Shown: positions 44,301 through 52,991, counted from the stretch's first letter. The stretch: DNA of 58,823 nucleotides from Terriglobia bacterium (GCA_020073015.1 JAIQFZ010000041.1:1-58823); one strand, 5' to 3'. Notes: generated by a model from the sequence alone, not told the origin. Made by a program: numbers and translations.

Positions 44301-44575
44301 CCCGGCATGGAGGGTTGCAGGGTGCCTAGGTTGCAGATCTGGCTGGCGGTGGGCGACTGCGCGTTCTGGAAGGTGGCCGCCAGGTTCGCGCTCATGTTCT
44401 CGATTCCACCCTCGGCGGCATGGTAGGCCGCGTTGTTCTGCAGATCCGTTCCGCCCACCCTGCTTTCGGTGTTCACCATCATCATCAAACCGATCGCGAT
44501 GCCCGACAGCAGCAACAGCAGCAACAACGACGCGATCAGCGTGAATCCTGGTGAATGATGTCTCATGCTCTTCAT
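41387..44575 (-). CDS. Large PilX-like protein of a type IV pilus minor-pseudopilin operon
   Basis: A 1062-residue protein. The N-terminus has a type III (prepilin) signal: a short basic leader, HHSPG|FTLIASLLLLLLLSG and a long helix, as in PilX. The position-5 Glu of normal pilins is an Ala here. A large extracellular part follows (GPDFDFAGRVHTNQDLYPFV, DVNQNGVLDNFG, TNTYYRVAIAGGKNMTFPKP). This gene is typically found as the last member of acidobacterial minor-pilin operons, in the place of PilX/PilY1. The start at 44575 follows GGGGGAG. A 17-residue segment, NWYPINFYDAREGEARD, is duplicated in tandem near residue 660. It may help in pilus initiation or adhesion. Confidence 0.82.
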   Translation of the reverse strand: MKSMRHHSPGFTLIASLLLLLLLSGIAIGLMMMVNTESRVGGTDLQNNAAYHAAEGGIENMSANLAATFQNAQSPTASQICNLGTLQPSMPGVTWKDYSVTPASGCSGPLTAKFGQITAGPNQGLWAQIIPVTMLATAAEPGGQEVSMTRQAQVALIPVFQFGVFSENDLSFFSGPDFDFAGRVHTNQDLYPFVGPGSTLTFHDKVSVYGNVVRANLANGFPPGTQYNGTVQIPTQPAGCDGAKPHCRALGLSEGSVTGAGGIPPQSGQNTSTPSPQGWNTVSLSSSYYNGDIIDGNYGNAGGTGAKKLSLPFVSGTLFPYEIIRRPQTGESATSSLGASREYNLAQIHVLLSDDPAELPGGAADANNVRLANVGGATPSNQFGIATSVPAGLPAPPAGSSYVTYFAAASNAVPLPSTCAGTACTSSDWANAPAPWTGATLLQPAGAPIYANNGTPAISLCPPAAVFDATKVLYSPAFPANCPATLGTYPYYALPNGAAPSNSASSNNWNLIDGYLRVEYKDAAGNWHPVTMEWLQLGFARDLTSPTAPGGSSPAAAGSNDVNPDAILLLQEPADRNVDGALNSTGTPPACTATKTVSGKAYCQTWTGGVAPEVAADAAGGNWRFGTYNAGAPPAAQSITQYNWYPINFYDAREGEARDNWYPINFYDAREGEARDNTVADNSCTVNGVMNAVEIDVGNLKRWLKGSIGTNGGNVDYLTQNGYVLYFSDRRGMLPNPNKANTKSGDSGLEDVINSASAAGTPNALLEPKSAGHTAYSPEDVNQNGVLDNFGAANLGLGFYGTQASPTQNLNAVIVAAAPDDPYGTAAGNRIASCSTTARKNWVSGARHALKLVDGSLGNVPLRTDAAAPNTGGFTVASENPVYIQGDYNSNSTDTAWGGGADKAGHAATAIIADAVTVLSNSWDDRKSLGIGGTSTVTNPANRVATNTYYRVAIAGGKNMTFPKPGWGAQDMGTDGGVHNFLRYLENWGGQTLNYKGSLVNLFYATYNTGIYKCCTTVYSPPTRNYSFDSDFALPAGLPPGTPLFRDVDSLGYRQLFTARTY
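42546..42651. repeat. 51-bp perfect tandem duplication inside the PilX-like gene
   Basis: The unit 42546-42596 is repeated without a mismatch at 42597-42647, and four further bases match. Being 51 bp long, it adds exactly 17 codons and keeps the frame. Perfect identity suggests a recent event or gene conversion. Confidence 0.95.
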
Positions 44576-44629
44576 GGTCGAACTCCCCCGTGTTGATCCC
44601 TGGCGTGTTGGGCCCAAGGCCAGTTCCCA

Positions 44630-45763
44630 CTACTGCGGATAGTCGTTCTTGAACGTCAGATCTCGTGCGCTGACCGATGTCTGTAAATCCAAACTCTGAT
44701 ACCCGCCCTTGGCCCCTTTCAGAGTGCTGTTCATGGCCATGTGCAGGATGTTGATCTTGGTGATCTGGCTCGGAGTCAAGCCCTGCGACGCGCCACCGTC
44801 CGCCTGGTTCGGCAAAGCGGCCGCGGTGGCGGAGTTGTACAGGTCATAGCTGAACTGCAGATACACGACGTTCTCTGCGACCGGCATCGGGGTATGCCCG
44901 CTCACCTGCCGCATGAGCCGCGGCGGACTGATCGTGTTATCGATGTAATAGGTGATGACCAGAAGGCGGTTGGCGAAACCGGTCCAGCCCACGAATGTCT
45001 CGATTGCCCCGCCTGTGGTGCCGGTTTGGTTCATCCTGAGCGCGTCCGCCGTGCCGAAGGTGACGTTGTAGGTATTGGTTCCCGCAGTCGCAACGTTGGT
45101 GACTTCTCCAATCACCGGCGCCGTCGTGGCTCCCGAGCCGGAGCCGGTCGTAACCGTGAACCAGACCAGATCGCCCGGTGTAAGCCCAACCACCGAATCA
45201 TTGACGTCTTGCGGGGCGGTGACTCCGGTCGGCAAAACACAATTTGCCGGCAGAGGTGAATTCAGCTTGAATTGCACGACCGTTGCGCTGCTCACAGTGA
45301 CCGAGTAGCAATTCAGAAAAAAACTCGAGTCCGTATAGACCACCGTGACGGTGTCGGTGGCCGGCTGCGAGGCGTTCATGATCGGGCCAAACTTCCATCC
45401 CGGCATGAGTCCGTAGAGATACGGGTTCCCGCCCTGGGTTGGATACGCAGCCCCCGTGCCGTTGAGATAGCAAGTCGTCTGACTGCAGCCATACACCGGC
45501 AGTGTCCCCGTTCCGGCCGGCAATGCGATCTGTACGTTGTTTCCCAATCCCGAGCCCGCCAGGCTGAGGTCTCTCGTCAGCATGTCCGCGGCCGCGCGAA
45601 AATCCTGCTGCATCTCCGCGCGCTGGGAAATCGTCCACGTCGCGTTCACGCCCTGACTGTAGAGTTGGACCGCCGCGCTCAGCACGACCAGGCCCAGGGC
45701 CATCGCCACCATCATCTCGATCAGGGTGAATCCACGTTCGCGTGTTCTTGAGCGAGAGCGCAT
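44630..45763 (-). CDS. pilW: PilW-type minor pseudopilin
   Basis: A 377-residue prepilin with leader RERG|FTLIEMMVAMALGLVVLS; Glu5 is present. The following ~340 residues include RAEMQQDFRAAADMLTRDLS, typical of PilW, and beta-rich modules. Peptidase cleavage after the Gly and methylation of the Phe are expected. Third in the operon, 16 bp behind pilV and 54 bp ahead of the PilX-like gene. Minor pilins of this set prime pilus assembly with the PilBCMNOPQ machinery, which is not in the window. Confidence 0.88.
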   Translation of the reverse strand: MRSRSRTRERGFTLIEMMVAMALGLVVLSAAVQLYSQGVNATWTISQRAEMQQDFRAAADMLTRDLSLAGSGLGNNVQIALPAGTGTLPVYGCSQTTCYLNGTGAAYPTQGGNPYLYGLMPGWKFGPIMNASQPATDTVTVVYTDSSFFLNCYSVTVSSATVVQFKLNSPLPANCVLPTGVTAPQDVNDSVVGLTPGDLVWFTVTTGSGSGATTAPVIGEVTNVATAGTNTYNVTFGTADALRMNQTGTTGGAIETFVGWTGFANRLLVITYYIDNTISPPRLMRQVSGHTPMPVAENVVYLQFSYDLYNSATAAALPNQADGGASQGLTPSQITKINILHMAMNSTLKGAKGGYQSLDLQTSVSARDLTFKNDYPQ

Positions 45764-45778
45764 ATTTCCTCTTTGTCG

Positions 45779-46372
45779 TTACCGGAACTGCGAAATAAAC
45801 GAAGTTAGAACATACGTCTTAGCCACGCCCAGCCGGGGAGTCGTGTACTGGACCGTGACGTTGATGGCGCGCAGGCTCGCCACCACATTTCCGTTGGTGT
45901 CGAGTACGGGTGAAATCACGACCTGGCGCTGATAGTTACTCAATGGCAAATGCACATCATCCGAGGTCCCATAAATTCCGTCTGAGCCTGGTTCGGTCAA
46001 CATCTGCGGCCCGGCCGTGGCATCATCGGTTGTCCCCACAATTCCGTCGGCGCCGGCCAGGTTGATCGGCTGAAGCGCGGTGAGGAAAATTCCCGTACCA
46101 CTGCCCACATTCTGTACTTGGTCCCATTGCAACTGCGAAGTGTTGCGCGCGGTGACAATACTCTCCAGCGCTTCGTTGGCTAACTGTTTCGCAATCATGT
46201 CCTGCTGCGAAGTTTGCGTGGCCGCCATCGCCAGCCCAAAGACCCCCAGAAGACTAACCAGCCCGATCGTGAGCACCGCCATCGAGATCACGACCTCGAT
46301 CAGCGTGAAACCGCCCGCCGTTGGCGTTTGCACTCGATGACTTCCGCCGCGCCTGGCTATTGACGTAGCCAT
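45779..46372 (-). CDS. pilV: PilV-type minor pseudopilin
   Basis: A 197-residue prepilin with leader TAGG|FTLIEVVISMAVLTIGLVSL and the usual PilV follow-up (AATQTSQQDMIAKQLANEAL). Glu5 is present. The rest carries Asp-rich turns (GADGIVGTTDD, SDGIYGTSDD) that look like calcium-binding loops. The start at 46372 follows AGGAGG and overlaps the end of the FimT gene by 16 bp, so the two are translationally coupled. Confidence 0.88.
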   Translation of the reverse strand: MATSIARRGGSHRVQTPTAGGFTLIEVVISMAVLTIGLVSLLGVFGLAMAATQTSQQDMIAKQLANEALESIVTARNTSQLQWDQVQNVGSGTGIFLTALQPINLAGADGIVGTTDDATAGPQMLTEPGSDGIYGTSDDVHLPLSNYQRQVVISPVLDTNGNVVASLRAINVTVQYTTPRLGVAKTYVLTSFISQFR

Positions 46373-47028
46373 TGATAGCCTCCTGACCCATTGCTGTACA
46401 AGCGCCAGCCACGAATGCGGCCGGTCCCGCCCCACACCGTGATGGCGCGCGAACTCGTCAACTCTCCCGGGCGCGCAATGTAAACCACCCCGCTATTCCA
46501 ATTCCCGGCACAGTTCCCAGCCCCGTTGGTTGCGTCCTGCGCCGTGCCGTCCGGGCAGAAATACAGATCCGTCGCTCCCCCGGTACTTGTTCCTTGAGGC
46601 TTGTAGCCAAAGTCAATCGGCGCCGTTCCCGAACCGAACCCATCCGGAGTACTGCCCGTTGGAATTCCCGCCAGGGCGGAGAATGCGACATCGATCGGCA
46701 ACGCATAGCTCACCGTATTCTGCGCGCCTTGAAACGTAGAGAGTGTTGGAGACACTGTGATCGTGTCCGACGTCGTGGTGTGGGTGAATTGCACGTGGTA
46801 CGACGTGCGCTGCGCCACCGCGTTGTCGCGGGCTTGCCGCAACGCTCCCATCGTGGTGTTGTACGCGTTCGTGACGCGTTGCGCTTTCAACGACGGTTGC
46901 AGGCTCATGAACCCAATCGACGCCATCACGATCACGAGCGCCATCACCATCGCCATTTCCAGCAAGCTGAAGCCGCTGGCTCGATGCCGGCCCTGCTCTG
47001 GATTGCATCTCAGGTTTGTCATTCTCAT
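46357..47028 (-). CDS. FimT/GspH-type pseudopilin
   Basis: A 223-residue prepilin with leader RASG|FSLLEMAMVMALVIVMASIG; Glu5 is present. The C-terminal domain follows the GspH/FimT course (YNTTMGALRQARDNAVAQRT to the end) and carries a Cys pair (LYFCPDG, GNCAGNW). It is the first gene of the operon. The start is an ATG at 47028, with a second ATG at 47022. Upstream lies a GTACCGGGGTAC palindrome and the putative promoter. Confidence 0.87.
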   Translation of the reverse strand: MRMTNLRCNPEQGRHRASGFSLLEMAMVMALVIVMASIGFMSLQPSLKAQRVTNAYNTTMGALRQARDNAVAQRTSYHVQFTHTTTSDTITVSPTLSTFQGAQNTVSYALPIDVAFSALAGIPTGSTPDGFGSGTAPIDFGYKPQGTSTGGATDLYFCPDGTAQDATNGAGNCAGNWNSGVVYIARPGELTSSRAITVWGGTGRIRGWRLYSNGSGGYQWLRQ

Positions 47029-47170
47029 TCGCCGATCCCAGTGGCTGTTCCTGTGAAGGTCGTCCACAATTCTTGACTCAACTCCACGCAATACGGCCTC
47101 GCTTCGCTACCCTTTGGAACCGAGGCGTAATCAGCTTTTAATGGTAGGAACCTTTTGGGGATGGGTCAAA

Positions 47171-47182
47171 GTACCGGGGTAC
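47171..47182. promoter_or_regulatory. Short palindrome upstream of the pseudopilin operon
   Basis: GTACCGGGGTAC is symmetrical around two G bases, 143 bp upstream of the FimT-like start and 58 bp behind the neighbouring gene's stop. It might be an operator. I looked for a c-di-GMP riboswitch here and saw none. Confidence 0.3.
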
Positions 47183-47239
47183 ACAGCACCTTCGCACACT
47201 GTCCGTTAGTAAGGTAATCGTCGGGGAATTACGGGTGTG

Positions 47240-47653
47240 CTAGGCTCCGCCGGCCTGCGCGTAAGCAGCGGCTTTTCCCGTGCTCCGGCGGGTGCTCGGA
47301 ACATACGCGCACGCGCGAAAGTCATAGTGGTCGCCCAGGCAGCCGCCGCACAGGTGTACTTGGTGCACTCGGCATTGGATCACCGGCTCATTCTTACCGC
47401 ACCGGTCGCAGTTTGCCTTCCGGCCCCGCTTGGTCTGGGAGGCAGCGCCGCTGGTAGCCCCTTGTCGAATGACTCCCGCCTTGAGATACAGGCCTCCTGA
47501 CACCAGCATCATGCCGGTCGACAGAACCGTCAGGCCTGCGCTCAGCAAAGTCTTGTCCGGGTTCGGCTCAAACGCCGCCGGGAACGCACAGAATCCAAGG
47601 AAGGCGATGCAACCGCCGATACCGATCATCCAGGTTGCGATTTTCGTTGCCAT
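47240..47653 (-). CDS. Membrane protein with zinc-binding C-terminal region
   Basis: A 137-residue protein with two membrane helices (WMIGIGGCIAFLGFCAFPAA and LTVLSTGMMLVSGGLYLKAG) and a cytoplasmic tail with C-D-R-C, C-R-V-H, C-G-G-C and a last D-H...C, a spacing like a B-box zinc finger. I do not know a family name. It lies upstream of the pilin operon on the same strand (212 bp) and is divergent from the PilZ gene, so it may link the two, but that is speculative. Confidence 0.7.
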   Translation of the reverse strand: MATKIATWMIGIGGCIAFLGFCAFPAAFEPNPDKTLLSAGLTVLSTGMMLVSGGLYLKAGVIRQGATSGAASQTKRGRKANCDRCGKNEPVIQCRVHQVHLCGGCLGDHYDFRACAYVPSTRRSTGKAAAYAQAGGA

Positions 47654-47811
47654 GCCAATTCGTCCTGGTTGTTAGGATCTGCGTTCAGGGGCCTGACATT
47701 GGAACGCGATTTCAGCTTAGACCGAGTGTTCAGGAAACTCCAAATGACCAAAGTTTTCCGTTCCAAAGGTAACTTGTCGCTGGTACCGCTCTCCCCTAGG
47801 ATGCTGTCATC

Positions 47812-48915
47812 ATGGATTTGCGCGTCCTCCTGGTGTGCCCGGATCAAGATTCAGCGAACTTGCTGAACCTGATTCTGCCCGAGATAGGGATGGTGGCGGA
47901 GCACGCCCCAGCCATCTCTCGTGCGTTGCAGCAACTCGACGAACAGCGGTTCGACGCCATCATCCTGGACTATCGCTCCGATCCCAGTTCGCAGGAATTT
48001 CTCACCCGGTGGCGGCAATCAAGGAAGAACCGTGGCACCATGCTCATCGCCATCGTGGATGGAGAATTCAATGCCCGTCCCGCGTTTGGGATGGGCGCGA
48101 ATTTCGTGCTCTACCGGCCGCTCTCGGCGGAACGTACCCGCGTCAGTTTGCGCGCCGCTCGCGGCTTGATGCGCCGCGAACGCCGCCGCGCGCCGCGCAT
48201 TTCCCTGAAGTCTCCCGCCAGCGTGGCCTATCCCGGCGCGGGCGAACTCAGCGCCACCTTGAACGATCTCAGCGAGGGCGGCACTCTACTGACCACTGCG
48301 GACCGCCTTCCGCCCGCTTGCAAGGTCTACTTCGAGTTCGCGCTTCCGGGCCAGCAACAACTGGTCCGCTTATCCGGAGAGGTTGCCTGGCAGGACTCCA
48401 CGGGCCGGACCGGAATTCGCTTTCTCGATGTGCCGCAGGCTTCCCGCCGCCTGATGCAGGCGTGGCTCCAGCACAACGGTTCCGGCAAGACTCAAGCCCA
48501 GCCGGGTCGGCCCGTATCCGCGCCAGTCCTGGACCGCTCAGCTAAACAGAAGACCACTCCTGTACTTGCCTCGAACAGCGGGAATCGCCGGGGCGAGCTC
48601 CGCCTCGCCTGCAAGATCGGGGCGGAAGTCTATCGCCTCGGCACGACCGTCCCCAATCGCTGTACCCTCTCCGACATCAGTGAAGGGGGCTGTTACGTGG
48701 AGATGCCATCCCCGCTCGGCGGGCAGTCCGGGGTCGAGATTCTGGTTCGCACTTCGGAAATGAAATTGAAGATTCGTGGCGAGGTGCTGGCCACCCACCC
48801 GGGCTTCGGCATGGGGGTGCGTTTCGTGTTTCGCGATTCTGCCGAGCGGGAAGAAATCCTGCAGTTGCTGGCGGTTCTTGCGGCAGGCCCGTCTCTGGAC
48901 GAAATTCCGCACTAA
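47812..48915 (+). CDS. Degenerate receiver followed by two PilZ domains
   Basis: A 367-residue cytosolic protein. Residues 1-120 fold like a response-regulator receiver (LRVLLVCPDQDS, DAIILDYRSDPSSQ), but the conserved Lys is replaced in LYRPLSAER, so phosphorylation is doubtful. The first PilZ domain (about 122-220) has RRAPRISLK and LNDLSEGGTLL. The second (about 258-355) has RRGELRLACK and LSDISEGGCYVEM, an intact RxxxR plus (D/N)xSxxG c-di-GMP signature. It probably reads c-di-GMP to adjust motility or polysaccharide output. Pilin genes and UDP-sugar genes flank it. Confidence 0.87.
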   Translation: MDLRVLLVCPDQDSANLLNLILPEIGMVAEHAPAISRALQQLDEQRFDAIILDYRSDPSSQEFLTRWRQSRKNRGTMLIAIVDGEFNARPAFGMGANFVLYRPLSAERTRVSLRAARGLMRRERRRAPRISLKSPASVAYPGAGELSATLNDLSEGGTLLTTADRLPPACKVYFEFALPGQQQLVRLSGEVAWQDSTGRTGIRFLDVPQASRRLMQAWLQHNGSGKTQAQPGRPVSAPVLDRSAKQKTTPVLASNSGNRRGELRLACKIGAEVYRLGTTVPNRCTLSDISEGGCYVEMPSPLGGQSGVEILVRTSEMKLKIRGEVLATHPGFGMGVRFVFRDSAEREEILQLLAVLAAGPSLDEIPH

Positions 48916-48949
48916 TCTGCTGCGATCGCTTGGGATCTGAAACCCACCC

Positions 48950-49909
48950 TCAAGCAGACTGTGCCTGGTCCCCGAACACGGCCTTGCGAAAATAATCGAG
49001 CGACAGTTTGAGCCCGCTCTCCAGATCCACTTTCGGCTCCCACCCCAGCAACCGCTTCGCCTTCGAGATGTCCGGCCGCCGCTGCTTGGGATCATCCTGG
49101 GGCAGCGGTTCGAATTGAATCGTGCTCGTACTGCCCGTCACGGCCATCACCTTGTGGGCGCACTCCAGAATCGTAAACTCCGTCGGGTTCCCGATATTGA
49201 CCGGTTCATGCTCCGACGACCGCGCCAGCCGCACGATGCCATCGATCTCATCGCTGACGTAGCAGAAGCTGCGCGTCTGGCTGCCATCGCCATAAACCGT
49301 CAGGGTTTCTCCCCGCAGCGCCTGCCCCATGAAGTTCGGAATCACCCGCCCGTCGTTGAGCTGCATGCGCGGTCCGTAGGTGTTGAAAATGCGCAGAATC
49401 CTCGTGTCGACCTTGTGATAGCGGTGGTAGGCCATCGTGACCGCTTCGGAAAAGCGCTTGGCTTCGTCATACACCGACCGCGGCCCGATCGGGTTTACGT
49501 GTCCCCAATACGATTCCGTCTGCGGATGCACCAGCGGATCGCCATAGCACTCCGAGGTCGACGCCATCATGAACTTTGCGCCGTATCGTCGCGCCGTTTC
49601 GAGCGATTCAAACGTCCCGTAGGACCCGACCCGCAGGGTCTCGATGCCGTGCGCGGCATAGTCCACGGGGCTGGCGGGGCTGGCGAAGTGGAAGACGTAT
49701 TCCACCGCGCCGCACTCGATCGGATGGCAGACGTCCCGTTCCACAAACTCGAAACGCGAGTCGCTCCGCAGGTGTTCGACGTTCGCCAGCCGCCCGGTGA
49801 GCAGGTTATCGAACGCCACCACCGTGTAGCCTTCTCCCAGCAGCGCATCGCACAGATGCGATCCCAGAAAGCCCGCCCCACCGGTCACCAGCGCGCGTCG
49901 ACTTGGCAT
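48950..49909 (-). CDS. uxs: UDP-glucuronate decarboxylase (SDR family)
   Basis: A 319-residue extended short-chain dehydrogenase that turns UDP-glucuronate into UDP-xylose. The NAD loop is [17 protein letters not shown], the active-site residues are in [11 protein letters not shown] (Ser/Thr, Glu) and [12 protein letters not shown] (YxxxK), and [12 protein letters not shown] with the late [17 protein letters not shown] match bacterial UXS. It begins four bases behind the stop of the UDP-glucose dehydrogenase gene, which makes its substrate; the two form a clear metabolic operon. A start far upstream, at 50041, would lie inside that gene and is rejected. Confidence 0.93.
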   Translation of the reverse strand: MPSRRALVTGGAGFLGSHLCDALLGEGYTVVAFDNLLTGRLANVEHLRSDSRFEFVERDVCHPIECGAVEYVFHFASPASPVDYAAHGIETLRVGSYGTFESLETARRYGAKFMMASTSECYGDPLVHPQTESYWGHVNPIGPRSVYDEAKRFSEAVTMAYHRYHKVDTRILRIFNTYGPRMQLNDGRVIPNFMGQALRGETLTVYGDGSQTRSFCYVSDEIDGIVRLARSSEHEPVNIGNPTEFTILECAHKVMAVTGSTSTIQFEPLPQDDPKQRRPDISKAKRLLGWEPKVDLESGLKLSLDYFRKAVFGDQAQSA

Positions 49910-49913
49910 GAAC

Positions 49914-51320
49914 TCAGGCGCGCTCCCTTTTCTTGGACTGGACCTCGGTCGCGCCCTCCAGTACTGCCGCCGGACGGCCCACACTGTAATAACTGAATCC
50001 GTGCTCCACCATGGTCGCCGGATCGTACAGATTCCGCCCATCCAGAACCATCGGATACTTCAGCAATTTACGCAGCCGGTCCAAGTCCAGGCAGGCAAAC
50101 TCCTCCCATTCGGTCAGGATTAACAACGCGTCCGCACCGGTCGCAGCCTCGTAGGCGTCTTTCGCAAACTCGACGCCTGATTTCAGCACCTCTTTCGCGT
50201 GCTCCATAGCTGCCGGGTCGTACGCACATACCTGACAGTGCTCGCGCAGCAGTTCCTCCACCAGCAGCAGCGCCGGAGACTCGCGAATATCGTCCGTACC
50301 CCCTTTAAACGCCAGCCCCAGCACCCCCAGTCGCTTTCCCCGCAAAGTCCAGAGCACCGCGCGCACCTTGCGCAGAAAACGGTGTCGCTGCTCCTCATTG
50401 ATGCGAATCACTTCGTCGAGCAACCGGAAGTCATACCCGTTTTCCTTGGCGACTGCCCGAAACGCCATCAGGTCCTTCGGGAAGCACGAGCCGCCATACC
50501 CGATCCCCGGATTCAGGAAGCGCGGCCCGATCCGCGAATCCGTTCCAATCCCGTCGCACACCTGCCCGACATTCGCGCCCACCGATTCGCAGATCGAGGC
50601 CACCGCATTGATAAACGAAATCTTCATGGCGAGAAACGCATTGGAGGCATGCTTGATCAGTTCCGCGCTCTTGGTGCTCGTGATGATCAGCCGCGGCGGC
50701 ACCGTTGCCCGGTCGGGACGCGGAATCGCGTCCGCTCGCCCGTAATAGGCCCCGCTCGTCAGCGGCTCGTAAATCGCGCGCAAAACCTCCGCGCACCGCT
50801 CGCTCTCCACTCCCACCACGATGCGGTCGGGATACAGAAAATCGGTGACCGCCGTCCCTTCGCGCAGAAACTCCGGATTCGATGCCACATCGAACGCCGC
50901 TGGATTGGCTCCATTTCTCAATATGACCGTGCGAATCCACTGGCTGGTGTACACGGGAACCGTGCTCTTCTCTACGACAACTTTGTACCCGTCGACCGCC
51001 CCCGAAATTTCCCGCGCCACCGACTCTACGTACGACAGGTCGGCATCGCCGGTTTCCGTCGGAGGTGTCCCCACCGCGATAAAAACTGCCTCGCTCTCCC
51101 GCGTCGCTGCCTGCAGATCACCCGAAAATTTGATGTGCTGTCCCCGATGCCGCCCCAGCAGTTCCCGCAGGAATCGTTCATGAATCGGAACCGCACCGTT
51201 CCTCAGCGCCGTCAACTTCTGTTCGTCGTTATCCACCAGGACAACTTCGTGCCCCAGATCCGCAAAACACGCGCCCGTGACCAGACCTACGTACCCGGAA
51301 CCAACCACCGCAATGCGCAT
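49914..51320 (-). CDS. ugd: UDP-glucose 6-dehydrogenase
   Basis: A 468-residue enzyme that oxidises UDP-glucose to UDP-glucuronate with two NAD. The Rossmann loop [20 protein letters not shown] is complete, the catalytic cysteine is in [16 protein letters not shown] and the central lysine in [20 protein letters not shown]. The C-terminal UDP-binding part has [17 protein letters not shown]. The length fits the bacterial norm. With the following uxs gene it provides UDP-glucuronate and UDP-xylose for exopolysaccharide or glycolipids. Confidence 0.96.
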   Translation of the reverse strand: MRIAVVGSGYVGLVTGACFADLGHEVVLVDNDEQKLTALRNGAVPIHERFLRELLGRHRGQHIKFSGDLQAATRESEAVFIAVGTPPTETGDADLSYVESVAREISGAVDGYKVVVEKSTVPVYTSQWIRTVILRNGANPAAFDVASNPEFLREGTAVTDFLYPDRIVVGVESERCAEVLRAIYEPLTSGAYYGRADAIPRPDRATVPPRLIITSTKSAELIKHASNAFLAMKISFINAVASICESVGANVGQVCDGIGTDSRIGPRFLNPGIGYGGSCFPKDLMAFRAVAKENGYDFRLLDEVIRINEEQRHRFLRKVRAVLWTLRGKRLGVLGLAFKGGTDDIRESPALLLVEELLREHCQVCAYDPAAMEHAKEVLKSGVEFAKDAYEAATGADALLILTEWEEFACLDLDRLRKLLKYPMVLDGRNLYDPATMVEHGFSYYSVGRPAAVLEGATEVQSKKRERA

Positions 51321-51480
51321 AGCGAGCCTTTCTCCTTAAGAGTTTGGTCGATGCACGTCCGGCTCGTCGGAGGCGTGCAGTTCCTTTACTTTAGCAGCAC
51401 TTCCCAGGGGCACGGCAGGTTTCATGGGGTTGCTGAGGCAAGTCCCGGCCAGAAACGGGAATCGAAACCTCACAGAGCCC

Positions 51481-51496
51481 GGTGACCTGGGTCACC
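51481..51496. promoter_or_regulatory. CRP-like palindrome ahead of a small membrane protein
   Basis: GGTGACCTGGGTCACC is symmetrical, with half sites GTGA and TCAC at the N6 spacing of the CRP family. It lies 45 bp before the ATG at 51542. The sequence at 38481 has the same core. Confidence 0.55.
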
Positions 51497-51541
51497 GATC
51501 TTGTGTTCACTCCGCTTCACAATGCGGATCAGGAGGGAACT

Positions 51542-51676
51542 ATGCCCATCCTGATGCTTGCTCTCATCGCACTCGCCGCGTTCGGATTGATCGGCCTGTT
51601 GCTCGTTTTGGCGGTTTCGCTCGAACAGAAGAAAAAGATCAACGCACCGGAACCGCACTCCGGCAAAGCCGCGTAG
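51542..51676 (+). CDS. 44-residue single-span membrane peptide
   Basis: A short gene with an excellent ribosome-binding site (AGGAGGG, six bases before ATG). The product is one helix, MPILMLALIALAAFGLIGLL and onward, then a lysine-rich stretch (EQKKKINAPEP). A CRP-like palindrome stands 45 bp upstream. I do not recognise the family; small membrane peptides of this shape often modulate a transporter or a sensor. It converges on the MFS gene. Confidence 0.72.
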   Translation: MPILMLALIALAAFGLIGLLLVLAVSLEQKKKINAPEPHSGKAA

Positions 51677-51761
51677 CGCCGGCGTCCCGCCGGCCAACTG
51701 TCCTGGCTTCGGTCGCAAAGTCCGTGTCCATTGCGAAGCCTTCGCAAACCATCCCCGCCCG

Positions 51762-52991
51762 TCACCCGGGCCGCTCCCGCGCGACAAAGTCCTTGCCCTT
51801 GCTCTCCGGTCCCAGGCTCACCACCAGCGCCAGCAGGCTGATCACGGCGATTTCGAATCCCGCCAGCGCCCACGAATATCCCAAACGATCGCGCAATGCG
51901 AACTCGATCGTATTCACCGGCGACGCAACGAAATTTCCCAACTGATACGCCAGCCCCGGTAGCAGCCCGCGCACCGCCGCCGGCGACAGCTCATTCAGAT
52001 GCGCCGGTATGATTCCCCAGGCTCCCTGCACTCCCACTTGCATCAGGAACGCGCCCATCGCCAGCACTCCCAAGCTCTTTCCAAACGCCCATGCCGGGAT
52101 GATGCACAACGCCAGCAGGGTTGCGCACACCAGGCTGCGCCGCCTCCCGATGCGTTCCGAAAGCCGCCCAAAGGTCAGCGCCCCGACCAGCGCACCAACG
52201 TTGTACAAAATTGCCAGGTTCGCGGCCGTCGAAATCGTGAAACTGCGCGGTGCCGACTGCAGAAAATGCGGATACAGGTCCTGTGTTCCGTGCGACAGGA
52301 AGTTCATCAGGGCCATCATTCCGATCAGGTACAAAAACAGTTTCCAGTGCGCCGCCGCCGCTTTGGCAATCAAACCGAATCCCGGCATGCGATTCTGTTT
52401 CCACGCTTCCGTCTCGGTCACCTTCCAGCGGATGTAAAACGCCAGCAGCGCCGGTAACCCGCCTGCCCAGAACATTGCCCGCCAGCCCCACAACGGCAGC
52501 ACAACCTTCGCCGCTACCGCCGCCAGCAGATAGCCGCACGAGTATCCCGACTGCACGATCCCAGAAATCGTTCCGCGCCACTTTGCCGGAACACTCTCCA
52601 TCGCCAGCGAAGATCCTACGCCCCACTCGCCGCCCATCCCGATCCCGTAGATCGTGCGCAGCACCAGGAACATGGTGTAATTCGTTGAGAAGCCGCACAG
52701 CAGTTCGACCACCGAAAAGAACACCACGTTCGCCATCAGCGGTGTGCGCCGCCCGTAGCGGTCCGCCAGAAACCCGAAAATCAAAGCTCCCAGCGGCCGC
52801 ATTGCCAGCGTGGCCGCCGTCGTGAAGATGATCTTCGAAGGTGGCACATGAAACTGCGCCGCCAGAACGTTCACCAGGAACACAGCCACGAAAAAATCGA
52901 ACGCGTCCAGCGTCCAGCCCAGAAAGCTGGCGCTGACCGCGTGCCATTGCCGGGGATTCAGTGAGGTTCGCAGAGAACCAGAGGTTGCCAT
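51762..52991 (-). CDS. MFS transporter, sialate/lactate-type carrier
   Basis: A 409-residue, 12-helix secondary carrier. The loop 2-3 motif is ADRYGRRTP, and loop 8-9 carries GRLSERIGRRR. The opening FLGWTLDAFDFFVAVFLVNV and GIGMGGEWGVGSSLAMESVP are typical of the sialate:H+ symporter/monocarboxylate branch (NanT, lactate carriers). The substrate is therefore probably an organic acid or acidic sugar, but this cannot be settled by sequence alone. No linked catabolic gene is seen. Confidence 0.88.
   Translation of the reverse strand: MATSGSLRTSLNPRQWHAVSASFLGWTLDAFDFFVAVFLVNVLAAQFHVPPSKIIFTTAATLAMRPLGALIFGFLADRYGRRTPLMANVVFFSVVELLCGFSTNYTMFLVLRTIYGIGMGGEWGVGSSLAMESVPAKWRGTISGIVQSGYSCGYLLAAVAAKVVLPLWGWRAMFWAGGLPALLAFYIRWKVTETEAWKQNRMPGFGLIAKAAAAHWKLFLYLIGMMALMNFLSHGTQDLYPHFLQSAPRSFTISTAANLAILYNVGALVGALTFGRLSERIGRRRSLVCATLLALCIIPAWAFGKSLGVLAMGAFLMQVGVQGAWGIIPAHLNELSPAAVRGLLPGLAYQLGNFVASPVNTIEFALRDRLGYSWALAGFEIAVISLLALVVSLGPESKGKDFVARERPG

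Noticed and set aside
47029-47239. c-di-GMP riboswitch in front of the pseudopilin operon
   Set aside because: I looked for the conserved core words of the GEMM class and did not find them.
48950-50041. Longer start for the UDP-glucuronate decarboxylase
   Set aside because: The extension overlaps the end of ugd and precedes the nucleotide-binding loop by an unnatural 44 residues.
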